DNA of 64,000 bases, from contig CP054185.1 of the NCBI GenBank assembly GCA_015180985.1, positions 1,791,001 to 1,855,000 on the forward strand. Direction: 5' to 3'. The notes beneath the pieces were generated by a model. It was given only the letters and a program-made list of their open reading frames with translations, searched no databases and was not told where the DNA came from. Of this stretch, positions 1 through 7,563 are shown piece after piece. Source of the DNA: Flammeovirgaceae bacterium (GTDB lineage: Bacteria; Bacteroidota; Bacteroidia; Cytophagales; Cyclobacteriaceae). The stretch's first letter is position 1, and each line of letters opens with the position of its first letter. A program made the position numbers and the translations under genes.

Positions 1-19
1 TAAAATACCAAAATTGGTG

Positions 20-619
20 CTATTCGGAAATCGAGTAGAAGAGGGGTTTCTTTTCCAACGTAGCGCTTTGATCAATCTCTTTCAGAATCGATTTGTTGGA
101 ATCGATGAACTGGTTATAAGCCTGTGCCGCTGCATCGTAATCGGCCCGATGAACTTCAATACGCTGGTCGGCCAGGCGCAACCGTTCAACCAGTTGCTGC
201 AACGTGCTGTTATATGCATACGAAGGAATGGATTCGGCCAGGGCGCTGATTTCGGTTACAAGTGAGTTAGAAGCAAAGTCATACTCTTCCACTACATCGC
301 TGTTGGTCATGGTTTTTTGGGTAAAACGAATACGGTGCAGTTGGTCAATCCGGTAGTTAAGTGATTGCCAAAGTTCATCATCTGTTTCGCGGGTAACTTT
401 CAGTTCGTGCAGGATGGCTTTCATGGCTTTAATGCGTTGGTTATCATCATACATCATCCGGTTCCAGGTATTCAGCATACTATCCTTCAGCAGCAGGTAG
501 GTATCGGTAAGCGAATCAATCTTTGTATAGCTGGTAAGATGTTCAGAAGGCTTCCCTGTGCAGGCCCCCAGCAGGACAGCCAGCAGTAAAACGGATAAAC
601 CCAACACAAGATTCTTCAT
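20..619 (-). CDS. LemA-like lipoprotein
   Basis: Probable exported lipoprotein of unknown function. The start at 619 gives a short basic N-terminus, a hydrophobic stretch and a lipobox ending LLGAC, so Cys20 or so would be lipidated; an in-frame ATG 7 codons upstream would put extra residues before this signal and is less likely. The mature part is helical, and its C-terminal part (LADQRIEVHRADYDAAAQAYN) resembles the LemA-family pattern of an R-I-x-x-x-R-x-x-Y-N-x-A-V-x-x-Y-N type helix, but it lacks the usual LemA membrane anchor. It lies downstream of and in the same direction as the paa genes, 94 nt after paaD, and could be read with them. The LemA link is an inference from one motif. Confidence 0.6.
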   Translation of the reverse strand: MKNLVLGLSVLLLAVLLGACTGKPSEHLTSYTKIDSLTDTYLLLKDSMLNTWNRMMYDDNQRIKAMKAILHELKVTRETDDELWQSLNYRIDQLHRIRFTQKTMTNSDVVEEYDFASNSLVTEISALAESIPSYAYNSTLQQLVERLRLADQRIEVHRADYDAAAQAYNQFIDSNKSILKEIDQSATLEKKPLFYSISE

Positions 620-712
620 GGTATAAAGCAGTACGCGCAAAAGTATAAAATTGTTGGGGCTGCCCGCCCTACTTTTGTCAGGTTGTAAGGTTTAGCACAA
701 AATAGCTGGTTT

Positions 713-1198
713 TTATACCGGTTTAAACTGTTCAAATGCTTCCCGGCAGTCGTTGCAGTAGTGAATGGATCGGCACAAGGTTGGCCCGAACGGATTTTTA
801 AGCTCGGTGTTTGTGCCGTTGCAGCGCGGGCAGGGCACATGCTCCAGTATGTCCAGGTCTTCAAGCAGCACCTTGCCTGCAGGTGGCGGGGCCAGTCCGA
901 ATTGTTTTAATGCACGTCTTCCTTTTTCGCTGATTCTATCGGATGACCAGGATTTCTTAAAACTGATTTCAACTTCGGCATGTGTCACACCTTTTTCCTT
1001 CAACCGGGTAAGCACATCGCTCTTCATCATATCTAATGCAGGGCATCCAACGAAAGTAGGTGTCATTTCAATAAATACCGATTCTTGTTTTATGTTGATT
1101 CCGGTAATCACACCCAAATCGACCAGTGAGAGTACGGGTATCTCGGGGTCTTTTACTTCATCAAGCCACTCCAGAATTTGTTTTTCGGTATAAGGCAT
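713..1198 (-). CDS. paaD: 1,2-phenylacetyl-CoA epoxidase subunit PaaD (PaaJ)
   Basis: Accessory subunit of the phenylacetyl-CoA epoxidase complex, thought to help deliver or assemble metal. The N-terminal half is a MIP18/DUF59 domain (EWLDEVKDPEIPVLSLVDLG). The C-terminal half carries the family's zinc-type cysteines: CPRC, a Cys in FGPTLC, and CNDC near the end, followed by the EAFEQFK ending. The start at 1198 (MPYTEKQ) is preferred because it lies just beyond the paaC stop (1209 end); the longer reading would overlap paaC by 38 nt. It is last in the order paaA-paaB-paaC-paaD. The length of 161 aa is normal for the family. Confidence 0.93.
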   Translation of the reverse strand: MPYTEKQILEWLDEVKDPEIPVLSLVDLGVITGINIKQESVFIEMTPTFVGCPALDMMKSDVLTRLKEKGVTHAEVEISFKKSWSSDRISEKGRRALKQFGLAPPPAGKVLLEDLDILEHVPCPRCNGTNTELKNPFGPTLCRSIHYCNDCREAFEQFKPV

Positions 1199-1208
1199 GG
1201 CCGTTTTA

Positions 1209-1964
1209 TTACCACTCCGCAGTTGGATCAATGCCGAATACTTCACTCATTTCATCGAGCAAGGGCTGCAGGTGTTCGCTGTGCTTACCCAGGCGGCCAC
1301 CATAAACAGGTTTAAGTAGTTTCCAATCAGGCAGACTTAATTGAGTTTGGCTGAGTACCAGGTCAATCTGCTTCATCCATTTTTCCTGTAAAATATCTTC
1401 ACCTCCAAAAATTCCCTGCGTTATCAGATCTTGTTCGTACGGTGAGGGTTCAAAAATACCCAATGCATGGGGCAAGGCTTGTTGTAATGCAAGCTGCAGC
1501 CGACTAACGCTTTCTTCGGTAGCGCTGCCCAGTTGTTTTACCCAGGTGTTGGCGTGCAGTGTGTGGTAACGCAATTCAGCACGGACTTTTACGGCCAGTT
1601 CAGCCAGCGGTTTATACGATGAACGGGTAAGCATTTCGAAGCGCAGGGCCTCGGCTGTATCATAGAGAAAATGCCTGATCAGGCTGAAATCGTATTCGCC
1701 ATTAGGTAGTTCAACCAATATGCAATTATGAAACTGGCCGGCATTGCGGGTAAAGGCCACGGTGTCCGGTTCCTGTTCGCCCAACTGGTGAAGCAACTGA
1801 TACAACGCATGGCTTTGCCCGATCTTATCCTGGGCCATGCTGGAGAAGGCAATGTCTTCTTCAAGCAAGGGCCCCATGCCGGTCCATTCGGAGTTTCGGT
1901 GGCCGAGGATGAGCTGATCATCGGCCATTTTATAAAGCAGCTCCTTTAATGCAGCGTTGTTCAT
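1209..1964 (-). CDS. paaC: 1,2-phenylacetyl-CoA epoxidase subunit PaaC
   Basis: Structural, catalytically inactive partner of PaaA in the soluble di-iron monooxygenase that epoxidises the ring of phenylacetyl-CoA. The 251-aa ferritin-like protein starts with the typical PaaC region (LLYKMADDQLILGHRNSEWTG) and has AQDKIGQSHALY where PaaA has its iron-binding DEVGH, so the metal ligands are degenerate as known for PaaC. The start is 2 nt from the paaB stop, which argues for coupled translation in one operon. Confidence 0.95.
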   Translation of the reverse strand: MNNAALKELLYKMADDQLILGHRNSEWTGMGPLLEEDIAFSSMAQDKIGQSHALYQLLHQLGEQEPDTVAFTRNAGQFHNCILVELPNGEYDFSLIRHFLYDTAEALRFEMLTRSSYKPLAELAVKVRAELRYHTLHANTWVKQLGSATEESVSRLQLALQQALPHALGIFEPSPYEQDLITQGIFGGEDILQEKWMKQIDLVLSQTQLSLPDWKLLKPVYGGRLGKHSEHLQPLLDEMSEVFGIDPTAEW

Positions 1965-1966
1965 GG

Positions 1967-2575
1967 TTAAACTTTAGTTCGTTCCAGAAATTCTTTGAGC
2001 TTATCACCGCCTTTATAATCCGAGGCATCCCTGAATTTTTTCTCGGGCAGGGTAAGCCACAGTTCCTTTTCTTCGGGCGAGGTAAACCGGATGTCGGCTG
2101 TGCGGATGGCCCATACATTATAAACCAGTTTGGAACCATAAAGTTTCCTGGCTTCACTCATGGCTTCGGCCGGATTGGCGGCTTGTACGGTGCCCGCGTG
2201 CTGATGTTGCTTGCCGCGCCTCAGTAAACAGTATATTTCATACGAAACTTTATCTCCCGGCTGCTGTTCTATCAGGTTGATAAAATCCCATGCGCTTGTG
2301 TTTCCATCTGTCATGGCTGAAACATACACATGGCGTGTATCGGCCACATACAGCGAAACACAGGTGAAGCGTCTGGTGAAAGCCTCTTTGGCCAGTACAA
2401 AAGCCAGCTCTGAATCGGGGGCATGCACGATGCCTTCATGCTGAAAGGGTTTTCCTTCTTTTGCCTGTACAAATACCTCAAAGGTGCCGAGCTGGTCGAG
2501 CGGTGCTTTCGGTTCAACCTGGCCGGGCTGGCCTACTTTCGGCAACCGGTTTACGCGTGGGTCAAGCGACTTCAT
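1967..2575 (-). CDS. paaB: 1,2-phenylacetyl-CoA epoxidase subunit PaaB, two-domain form
   Basis: Small structural subunit that bridges PaaAC units. Enterobacterial PaaB is about 95 aa; this protein is 202 aa and contains two PaaB-like repeats: residues about 29-88 (FEVFVQAKEGKPFQHEGIVH...) and about 107-165 (YEIYCLLRRGKQHQHAGTVQ...), each with the beta-strand, K-x-x-x-H-x-G and alanine-rich helix layout. An intragenic duplication or fusion is the simplest reading. A C-terminal tail (KELWLTLPEKKFRDASDY) follows. It is tightly linked to paaC but separated from paaA by 352 nt that hold an opposite-strand ORF. Confidence 0.9.
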   Translation of the reverse strand: MKSLDPRVNRLPKVGQPGQVEPKAPLDQLGTFEVFVQAKEGKPFQHEGIVHAPDSELAFVLAKEAFTRRFTCVSLYVADTRHVYVSAMTDGNTSAWDFINLIEQQPGDKVSYEIYCLLRRGKQHQHAGTVQAANPAEAMSEARKLYGSKLVYNVWAIRTADIRFTSPEEKELWLTLPEKKFRDASDYKGGDKLKEFLERTKV

Positions 2576-2683
2576 CGCGACAAATATACGCTTCCTTCAA
2601 CCGTTTGAAAACGGTTTAAACCGGTGCTGATAAATGTCATGTTTCGGGGTAACCTGCGGTTTCTTTTTGCTGTTGCTTACTGT

Positions 2684-2923
2684 ATGAAGTACACGGATTT
2701 ATTGTGGATGCTGGATGTGCTGTACCGGTTTTACCCCCGGTATCATACCCATGATTTGATATTGCTTGCCGAGGATATCTGGAAATGGGTGAATCATGAA
2801 CTGCCGGAAGACAGTGCCGCGCTGGTGTATCTGAAAACCTCCTTTGGTTCACCGGCTGAAGCGCTTCAGTGGATATGGGATGAAATTGAAATGCTGGCGG
2901 GATTTTACCGGTTTCCAAATTAG
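2684..2923 (+). CDS. Small hypothetical protein inside the paa cluster
   Basis: No family is recognised. The 79-aa acidic protein (MKYTDLLWMLDVLYRFYPRY...) is rich in Trp, Leu and Tyr and looks mostly helical; codon use resembles neighbouring genes, unlike the Pro/Ser/His-rich reading on the other strand. An upstream in-frame ATG at 2624 would add 20 hydrophobic residues, but the start at 2684 gives a cleaner soluble protein. It is transcribed against the paa genes, in the gap between paaB and paaA, and its stop lies 4 nt from the paaA stop. Whether it is expressed is not shown by the sequence. Confidence 0.55.
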   Translation: MKYTDLLWMLDVLYRFYPRYHTHDLILLAEDIWKWVNHELPEDSAALVYLKTSFGSPAEALQWIWDEIEMLAGFYRFPN

Positions 2924-2927
2924 CCTG

Positions 2928-3914
2928 TTACGCTAAAGGCGTAACGTAGGCCATGCTTGGTTTTTTTAACGCTTCGCGCACCCACCGGCCGCGCTCTTCG
3001 GCTATGCGCCTTACCTCCAGACGTTCTTTGTTACAGGGGCCGTCACCATTTATCACCCGCTTAAATTCTTCCCAGTCGGGTTCGGTGTATTCCCACCGGC
3101 CGGTATCCGTGTTCTTTTTCAGATTCGGATCAGGTATGGTGAAGCCAAGTTCCCAGATTTTTGGCACATACATATCAAGGAACTGGTTGCGCATGTCATC
3201 GTTGGAGGCCATTTTCACCTTCCAGCGCATCAGCACTTCGGTGTGGGCCGAAATTTTATCGGATGGGCCGAAGAAATGCATCATCGGTGTCCACCAGCGG
3301 TTAATGGCTTCCTGAAACATTTGGCGCTGCTTTTCTGTGCCGGAAGCCAGGTAAATAACGCAGTGATGTCCATATTTCAGGTGGAAAGATTCTTCGGCAC
3401 AAATCCGATCGAGGGCACGGCAGTAGGGGCCGTAACTTCCTTTGGCATTGGCCAGTTGGTTTACGATGGCGCCTGCATCTACCAGCCACGAAATAAAACA
3501 TGAGTCGGCCCAGGTAAAGGCAGGGTAATTAAAGATGTTGGAGTATTTTGATTTGCCGGTAATCAGGTCGGTAATCATCTGTTCGCGCGTTTTACCCAGC
3601 GTTTCGGCAGCGCTGTAAAGCAGTTGTGCGTGGCCTACTTCGTCCTGCACTTTGGCCATTAACGAGAGTTTGCGCTTAAAGCCCGGAGCGCGGGTAATCC
3701 AGGTGCCTTCGGGTAACGCTCCGATAATTTCGCTGTGGGCGTGTTGCTCAATCATGCGGATGAGTTGTTTGCGGTACAACTGCGGCATCCAGTCGGTGGG
3801 CTCGATTTTTTCACCGCGGTCAATGCGGGCTTCAAACTCGGCCAGTTTAACCGGGTCTTCCTGCGCCAGGCTATCGGTTTTAATTCCTTCAAAAGTTTGT
3901 CCTCCTCCGTACAT
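2928..3914 (-). CDS. paaA: 1,2-phenylacetyl-CoA epoxidase catalytic subunit PaaA
   Basis: Catalytic subunit of the O2-dependent epoxidase that turns phenylacetyl-CoA into ring-1,2-epoxyphenylacetyl-CoA. The 328-aa protein has both ferritin-like iron-ligand motifs, DEVGH (in [15 protein letters not shown]) and EESFH (in [15 protein letters not shown]), so it should bind a di-iron centre. N-terminal and C-terminal family signatures ([41 protein letters not shown]) are intact. It follows the tetR gene by 43 nt on the same strand. The reductase PaaE that supplies electrons is not in this window. Confidence 0.96.
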   Translation of the reverse strand: MYGGGQTFEGIKTDSLAQEDPVKLAEFEARIDRGEKIEPTDWMPQLYRKQLIRMIEQHAHSEIIGALPEGTWITRAPGFKRKLSLMAKVQDEVGHAQLLYSAAETLGKTREQMITDLITGKSKYSNIFNYPAFTWADSCFISWLVDAGAIVNQLANAKGSYGPYCRALDRICAEESFHLKYGHHCVIYLASGTEKQRQMFQEAINRWWTPMMHFFGPSDKISAHTEVLMRWKVKMASNDDMRNQFLDMYVPKIWELGFTIPDPNLKKNTDTGRWEYTEPDWEEFKRVINGDGPCNKERLEVRRIAEERGRWVREALKKPSMAYVTPLA

Positions 3915-3957
3915 ACCAGTTATGGGGTTTTCTTTAAGGTAACAACCAACCTTTGGT

Positions 3958-4545
3958 TTAGTTCTTCTTTAATCCGTTTATCAGCATATCGGCAAGCTGT
4001 TTGCCCAGGGCTTCCGGTGCAATGGAGTTCTCCGGACTGTACCACAGGGGCATCCAGTTTAATGATGAAAACAAGGTCATAACAGAAAGCTTGGTGTCAA
4101 TGTCTTTTTTAAATTCGCCAGATTGCACACCCTCTTCAATGATTTTTTTAAACCGGTTGATGTAGTTGATGCGCAGCAGCAGGAAATCGCGCAGATAAGG
4201 CTGGCTGAGGTGGCGGTGTTCGTTCATGAAAACGGCCGAGGCAGTCAGGTCGCGGGCCATTACCCGCACGTGGCCTTCAATACCGCTACGCAGTTTTTCG
4301 CTGGCCGAGGCTTTCATTTTCTCTACAGCATTAAGCGAAGCGCGGAATTCGGCTGCCATATCGAAACACAGCGTGCGGAGGATTTCTTCCTTCGATTTGA
4401 TGTGCGAATACAGGCTGGCTGCTTCAATGCCCAGTTTCTGGGCAAGGTCGCGCATGGAGGCCGCGGCATAGCCTTTCTCCCTGAAAAGCTCAGCCGCTTT
4501 ACGGATAACCTGCTTTTTACGCGATATCGTTGCAGTAACTTCCAT
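3958..4545 (-). CDS. TetR family transcriptional regulator
   Basis: DNA-binding repressor, probably of the paa genes that follow on the same strand. The N-terminal TetR helix-turn-helix is clear ([44 protein letters not shown], read in pieces), with a helical ligand-binding C-terminal domain. The start at 4545 ([11 protein letters not shown]) places the HTH at the usual distance from the N-terminus; starts at 4554 and 4599 are in frame. A 9-nt direct repeat GAAATGCAT flanks these alternative starts. Control of phenylacetate genes by a TetR protein is known as PaaR in other bacteria; equating the two is inference. Confidence 0.88.
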   Translation of the reverse strand: MEVTATISRKKQVIRKAAELFREKGYAAASMRDLAQKLGIEAASLYSHIKSKEEILRTLCFDMAAEFRASLNAVEKMKASASEKLRSGIEGHVRVMARDLTASAVFMNEHRHLSQPYLRDFLLLRINYINRFKKIIEEGVQSGEFKKDIDTKLSVMTLFSSLNWMPLWYSPENSIAPEALGKQLADMLINGLKKN

Positions 4546-4599
4546 GAAATGCATCTCAAAAATACAATAAAATGCCCTGATGCTAAAAGTGAAATGCAT
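4546..4599. promoter_or_regulatory. Direct repeat GAAATGCAT, candidate TetR operator
   Basis: GAAATGCAT occurs twice, at 4546-4554 and 4591-4599, in the short divergent gap between tetR and the membrane-protein gene at 4632. Each copy contains the palindrome ATGCAT. The location fits an autoregulatory site, but the spacing (45 nt) is only suggestive and no symmetric larger operator was found. Confidence 0.3.
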
Positions 4600-4631
4600 A
4601 ATTTGGAGACACGGATAACAACCGGTAAGTC

Positions 4632-5120
4632 ATGCAGTACCAGTCGGCAAGTGAGTATTTTTACAAATTGTATGCCCGGCTGTTCGTACTGGTACTGGTG
4701 CCGCTGATAGCCTTCTTGTTTTTATTTTTAGCCGTTACAACAGGGCACTTGAGCAATCCTCTGGGTGTTGACGGGCAATCGGTTGTGTGGTTACGCTATG
4801 TATTTTTATTTGTATTTGTTGCTGATTGGACGTTAGCCTTTCAGTACTACAGGCGTTCATTAAAGCCTGTGCGAACGTTAGTGAGTCTTGCCGACCGGCT
4901 AAACAGGTATTACTATCTTGTATCCATACGGTTTGTTATCATCATTACCGGATTGGTGTTGCTGGCCGCAGGGTACTACCTGCTTGCCGATGAAGTGCTG
5001 GCGGGTATCTTCATTACCAGCCTGCTACTGCTTGTTTTAATTTGGCCTTTCCCCGGGCGCGTGGCCAGCCACCTGCACTTGAAAGGAGATGAACAACGAT
5101 GGGTGCGTGACTGGAAATAA
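4632..5120 (+). CDS. Hypothetical four-helix membrane protein
   Basis: No family is recognised. The 162-aa protein shows four hydrophobic spans: about residues 17-36 (LFVLVLVPLIAFLFLFLAVT), 54-72, 98-117 and 121-141. A short polar linker (YYRRSLKPVRTLVSLADRLNRYY) separates spans 2 and 3, and the C-terminus is charged and probably cytoplasmic. The two-plus-two span layout is symmetric. It is divergent from tetR, with which it shares an 86-nt intergenic region, and its stop codon lies within the A-run used as the terminator tail of the opposing gene. Confidence 0.65.
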   Translation: MQYQSASEYFYKLYARLFVLVLVPLIAFLFLFLAVTTGHLSNPLGVDGQSVVWLRYVFLFVFVADWTLAFQYYRRSLKPVRTLVSLADRLNRYYYLVSIRFVIIITGLVLLAAGYYLLADEVLAGIFITSLLLLVLIWPFPGRVASHLHLKGDEQRWVRDWK

Positions 5121-5146
5121 AAAAGCTGCCGGAGTAAACAGCAGCT
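5118..5146 (-). terminator. Rho-independent terminator of the beta-barrel gene
   Basis: On the minus strand, AGCTGC and GCAGCT (5141-5146 and 5124-5129) form a 6-bp stem with an 11-nt loop, followed by a run of six T. It lies 26 nt beyond the stop of the outer membrane protein gene ending at 5172. Confidence 0.6.
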
Positions 5147-5171
5147 CGTATTGGAAGGTTATGCAGCCTAC

Positions 5172-6146
5172 TCAGAAAATTATTCCGAAACTGAATGCAT
5201 TTAATTTTGGGTTGTTAGGCTGACTGGTAGTAAACAACTCATTCAGATCGTAATTAAAGAAAAGATCGGTAGAGCGTATGCCCAGCTGAACCCGCACTCC
5301 GTAACGGAAATTTTGAAGGTAAAAGTTGTCTTTGTTCTTATCCTTTTCTTTATCACCATCTTCTTTATAAATCACTTTACTGTGGCTGCCGATGCGGTAG
5401 CCGGCATACGGGCCGATGCCGATGCGGAATTTACTTCCGTTCGAATCCCAGAATCGGGTTTTATCCCCGCGGCCGCCAAAGTCAAGCATGGGTATAAAGT
5501 AGGCATTTACAAAACTCATCGAGAGTTTGCTCTTGGAATAATTTCTGGCCGGGTCTAAATCTTCTGCAAATACCACCCCGTTTTCATCTTTCGACATAAC
5601 GACATTATCGTTTTCGAACTTAAAGGTATACCAACTCATACCCAGGCCCCATTCAATAAACAGCTTACCGGCAACCGGTGTATGCTGTACGGAGGTAAGC
5701 CCCAGGTACCACGAGCCCCAGGGCCGCGCGGTGTATAACGCATTGGTTTCATCCGGAAATTTTCCGTTTTGCAGGTAATTGTTAAGGCCCAGGTCAATAT
5801 TAAAAGAGTGCCGGGTTCTTTTGCTGCGGTAGGTTCGGTTGCTGCGCCATTCGTTGTCATCATCGTCATCCCACACTACTTCAGCGGGTTCATCGGGTGT
5901 TTCAACGCGTGGCGTATCAGCAACTGCAACTGCCTGATTTTTTTCAATACGGTTCAGGATGTCGGTAAACAACGCCTGAAAATCGTATTGCCGAAGCGTT
6001 GAAAGGTCGGCATGGTCTTTTATCGTAAATACCACGCGGCTGGTTTTTGCCAGTTCAACAATAACGGTGTCGGTTTTTTGTTGAGCAAAAGCCTGCAGGG
6101 CAATGCCTGCGAAGAAGGTACTTAAAAAAATGGTTTTCATCATCAT
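5172..6146 (-). CDS. Outer membrane beta-barrel protein, porin-like
   Basis: Probable outer membrane protein with no known substrate. It has a signal peptide (KTIFLSTFFAGIALQAFAQ), a short periplasmic N-terminal part, an acidic run (WDDDDDNEW) at about residue 92-100, then a C-terminal region of alternating amphipathic strands rich in aromatic and glycine residues ending in FGIIF, with the terminal Phe typical of barrels. It is the last gene of an operon behind an ECF sigma factor and a membrane-anchored protein, 3 nt after the latter, so it may be part of an envelope-stress regulon. Any of three adjacent Met codons may be the start. Confidence 0.75.
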   Translation of the reverse strand: MMMKTIFLSTFFAGIALQAFAQQKTDTVIVELAKTSRVVFTIKDHADLSTLRQYDFQALFTDILNRIEKNQAVAVADTPRVETPDEPAEVVWDDDDDNEWRSNRTYRSKRTRHSFNIDLGLNNYLQNGKFPDETNALYTARPWGSWYLGLTSVQHTPVAGKLFIEWGLGMSWYTFKFENDNVVMSKDENGVVFAEDLDPARNYSKSKLSMSFVNAYFIPMLDFGGRGDKTRFWDSNGSKFRIGIGPYAGYRIGSHSKVIYKEDGDKEKDKNKDNFYLQNFRYGVRVQLGIRSTDLFFNYDLNELFTTSQPNNPKLNAFSFGIIF

Positions 6147-6149
6147 CGT

Positions 6150-6812
6150 TTAGTTTTTCTTGTCTTTTTTGTTATCCAGGAAATTAAAAGCAAACAGTTC
6201 GTTTTTCCTGTCGCGCAGGTCGCCCAAAATATCCTCGTTGCTGAGGTTGTGAGCCAGGCCTGCCAGCTTTTGTAAACGAGATGATTTTTTATGTTCCGGG
6301 GTTGCACCAATTTCTTCCGGCTTTAATAAATATTTTGAATGGATTTCTTCAGCAGTGAGCACAATAACCAATCCGGTAGCCGGTTGAGTGATTGTTTCTT
6401 CGTTGTTCGGAGCCGGAGTGGTGTGTTCATTTATCTCAACAGGCAGTTCGATGGCGGCTATTGGTTGAAACACCTTGGCGGGAGGCTCAGGTAACATTTT
6501 CTTTCGTGCTGATTTTGTAGCCTCATGTACAACCGGATCGGCACCTGAAGGAATTTTTGCTGTGATTTCAACTGAATTACGTTCAGGCTCGGATGTTTGC
6601 TGTGCAATAACGGGCTCCTCTGTTCCGGTTAAGTTTACGAGCAGCAGCGAGGCAACGGCAAACAGGGCAACACCTGCGGCAACCTTTAGCCATACCATTT
6701 TTTTGGCTGATTTATTAAGTTCCGATTCAACGCGCGTCCACGCTTCCATTGCAGGCGGAATAGCGTGGTGTCCGAGTTTTGATTTAAATAACGAATCAAG
6801 TTGCTGATTCAT
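6150..6812 (-). CDS. Membrane-anchored protein, probable anti-sigma factor
   Basis: Single-pass membrane protein in the position of an anti-sigma factor. The start at 6812 (MNQQLDSLFKSKLGHHAIPP) gives a cytoplasmic N-terminus of about 45 residues with the FKSKL-x-x-H-x-x-P-P-x-x-W pattern common in Bacteroidota anti-sigma-like proteins, one transmembrane span (VAAGVALFAVASLLLVNL) and a Pro/Glu/Thr-rich periplasmic part. The N-terminus overlaps the sigma factor gene by 17 nt, which supports translational coupling. It has no HxxxCxxC zinc motif, so it is not a classical zinc anti-sigma factor. The role is inferred from context. Confidence 0.7.
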   Translation of the reverse strand: MNQQLDSLFKSKLGHHAIPPAMEAWTRVESELNKSAKKMVWLKVAAGVALFAVASLLLVNLTGTEEPVIAQQTSEPERNSVEITAKIPSGADPVVHEATKSARKKMLPEPPAKVFQPIAAIELPVEINEHTTPAPNNEETITQPATGLVIVLTAEEIHSKYLLKPEEIGATPEHKKSSRLQKLAGLAHNLSNEDILGDLRDRKNELFAFNFLDNKKDKKN

Positions 6813-7380
6813 GGTGGTGGTGGTTATGGTTAAGGCCATCCATGTCGGCCAATAATTTTTGAAGGTATGAGCGCGCCCGGCTCAACTGCGACTTGGAGGT
6901 GTTTTCGCTTATTCCCAATTGGTCGGCTATTTCTTTATGCGAGTACCCGTCAATGGCATACATGTTGAATACAATTCGATAGCCCGTGGGTAATTGCTGG
7001 ATTAGTTGCAGCAGGTCTTCCGCTTCCAGGTGGTTGCTTATTATGTTATAGTCTGGCTCACGGTCAGCCGCTTCCAAATCAGTTTCAAGGTACATCGACC
7101 GGTTTCTGCGCAAAAAGGTGAGCGCTTCATTTACCACTACCTTGCGAATCCATCCTTCAAAACTTCCTTCACCTTTATATTGTTCAATGCGTTCAAATAT
7201 CTTTGTAAAGGCAGTTACCAGCACGTCTTCGGCATCCATACTGTCCTTTACATAGCGATAACATAGAGCATACATTTTGGCAGAATAGCGGTTGTAAAGG
7301 GATTGCTGGGCGCTCCGCTCGCGCCTGATGCACCCCTTAATCAGCTGTTCTTCCTGTGCCCGGTAAATAGTAAACTCCAT
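6796..7380 (-). CDS. ECF-type RNA polymerase sigma factor
   Basis: Sigma-70 family factor of the extracytoplasmic function class. The 194-aa protein has region 2 (LYNRYSAKMYALCYRYVKDSMDAEDVL), a W-x-x-K-V-V-V-N-E-A segment, and region 4 HTH (GYSHKEIADQLGISENTSKSQLSRARSYLQKLL). The C-terminus carries a histidine tail (NHNHHHHES) in the coupling region with the next gene. It heads a sigma/membrane protein/beta-barrel operon and probably controls it. Confidence 0.93.
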   Translation of the reverse strand: MEFTIYRAQEEQLIKGCIRRERSAQQSLYNRYSAKMYALCYRYVKDSMDAEDVLVTAFTKIFERIEQYKGEGSFEGWIRKVVVNEALTFLRRNRSMYLETDLEAADREPDYNIISNHLEAEDLLQLIQQLPTGYRIVFNMYAIDGYSHKEIADQLGISENTSKSQLSRARSYLQKLLADMDGLNHNHHHHESAT

Positions 7381-7504
7381 TATGCAGTTCGTTGGTAAGA
7401 TGCGCCCTGGCGCCCATGGGTTGCACGGCTTGTAAAAATAAATGTAAAGGCGTGCTTTTTACGCTATTCTGGTGGTAGAAACAAATATTCCGTTACCGGG
7501 TTGG

Positions 7505-7561
7505 CTAGGCCTGTGCCACCAGCCACCCGACAAATAGTATGAGCAGAATGATGATAATCAT
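7505..7561 (-). CDS. 18-codon hydrophobic micro-ORF
   Basis: The ORF encodes MIIIILLILFVGWLVAQA, a single membrane-span peptide. Its ATG is 2 nt from the TAA of the PspC/GIN gene (TAACCATG), the spacing of a translationally coupled gene. No other ORF occupies 7381-7563. The family is unknown and the length is at the limit of what can be called; the close coupling and purely hydrophobic composition are the reasons to list it. Confidence 0.35.
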   Translation of the reverse strand: MIIIILLILFVGWLVAQA

Positions 7562-7563
7562 GG

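Noticed and set aside
2637-2918. 93-codon minus-strand ORF between paaB and paaA
   Set aside because: It runs in the paa direction but is rich in Pro, Ser and His with no family likeness, while the opposite strand gives a more protein-like sequence with normal codon use.
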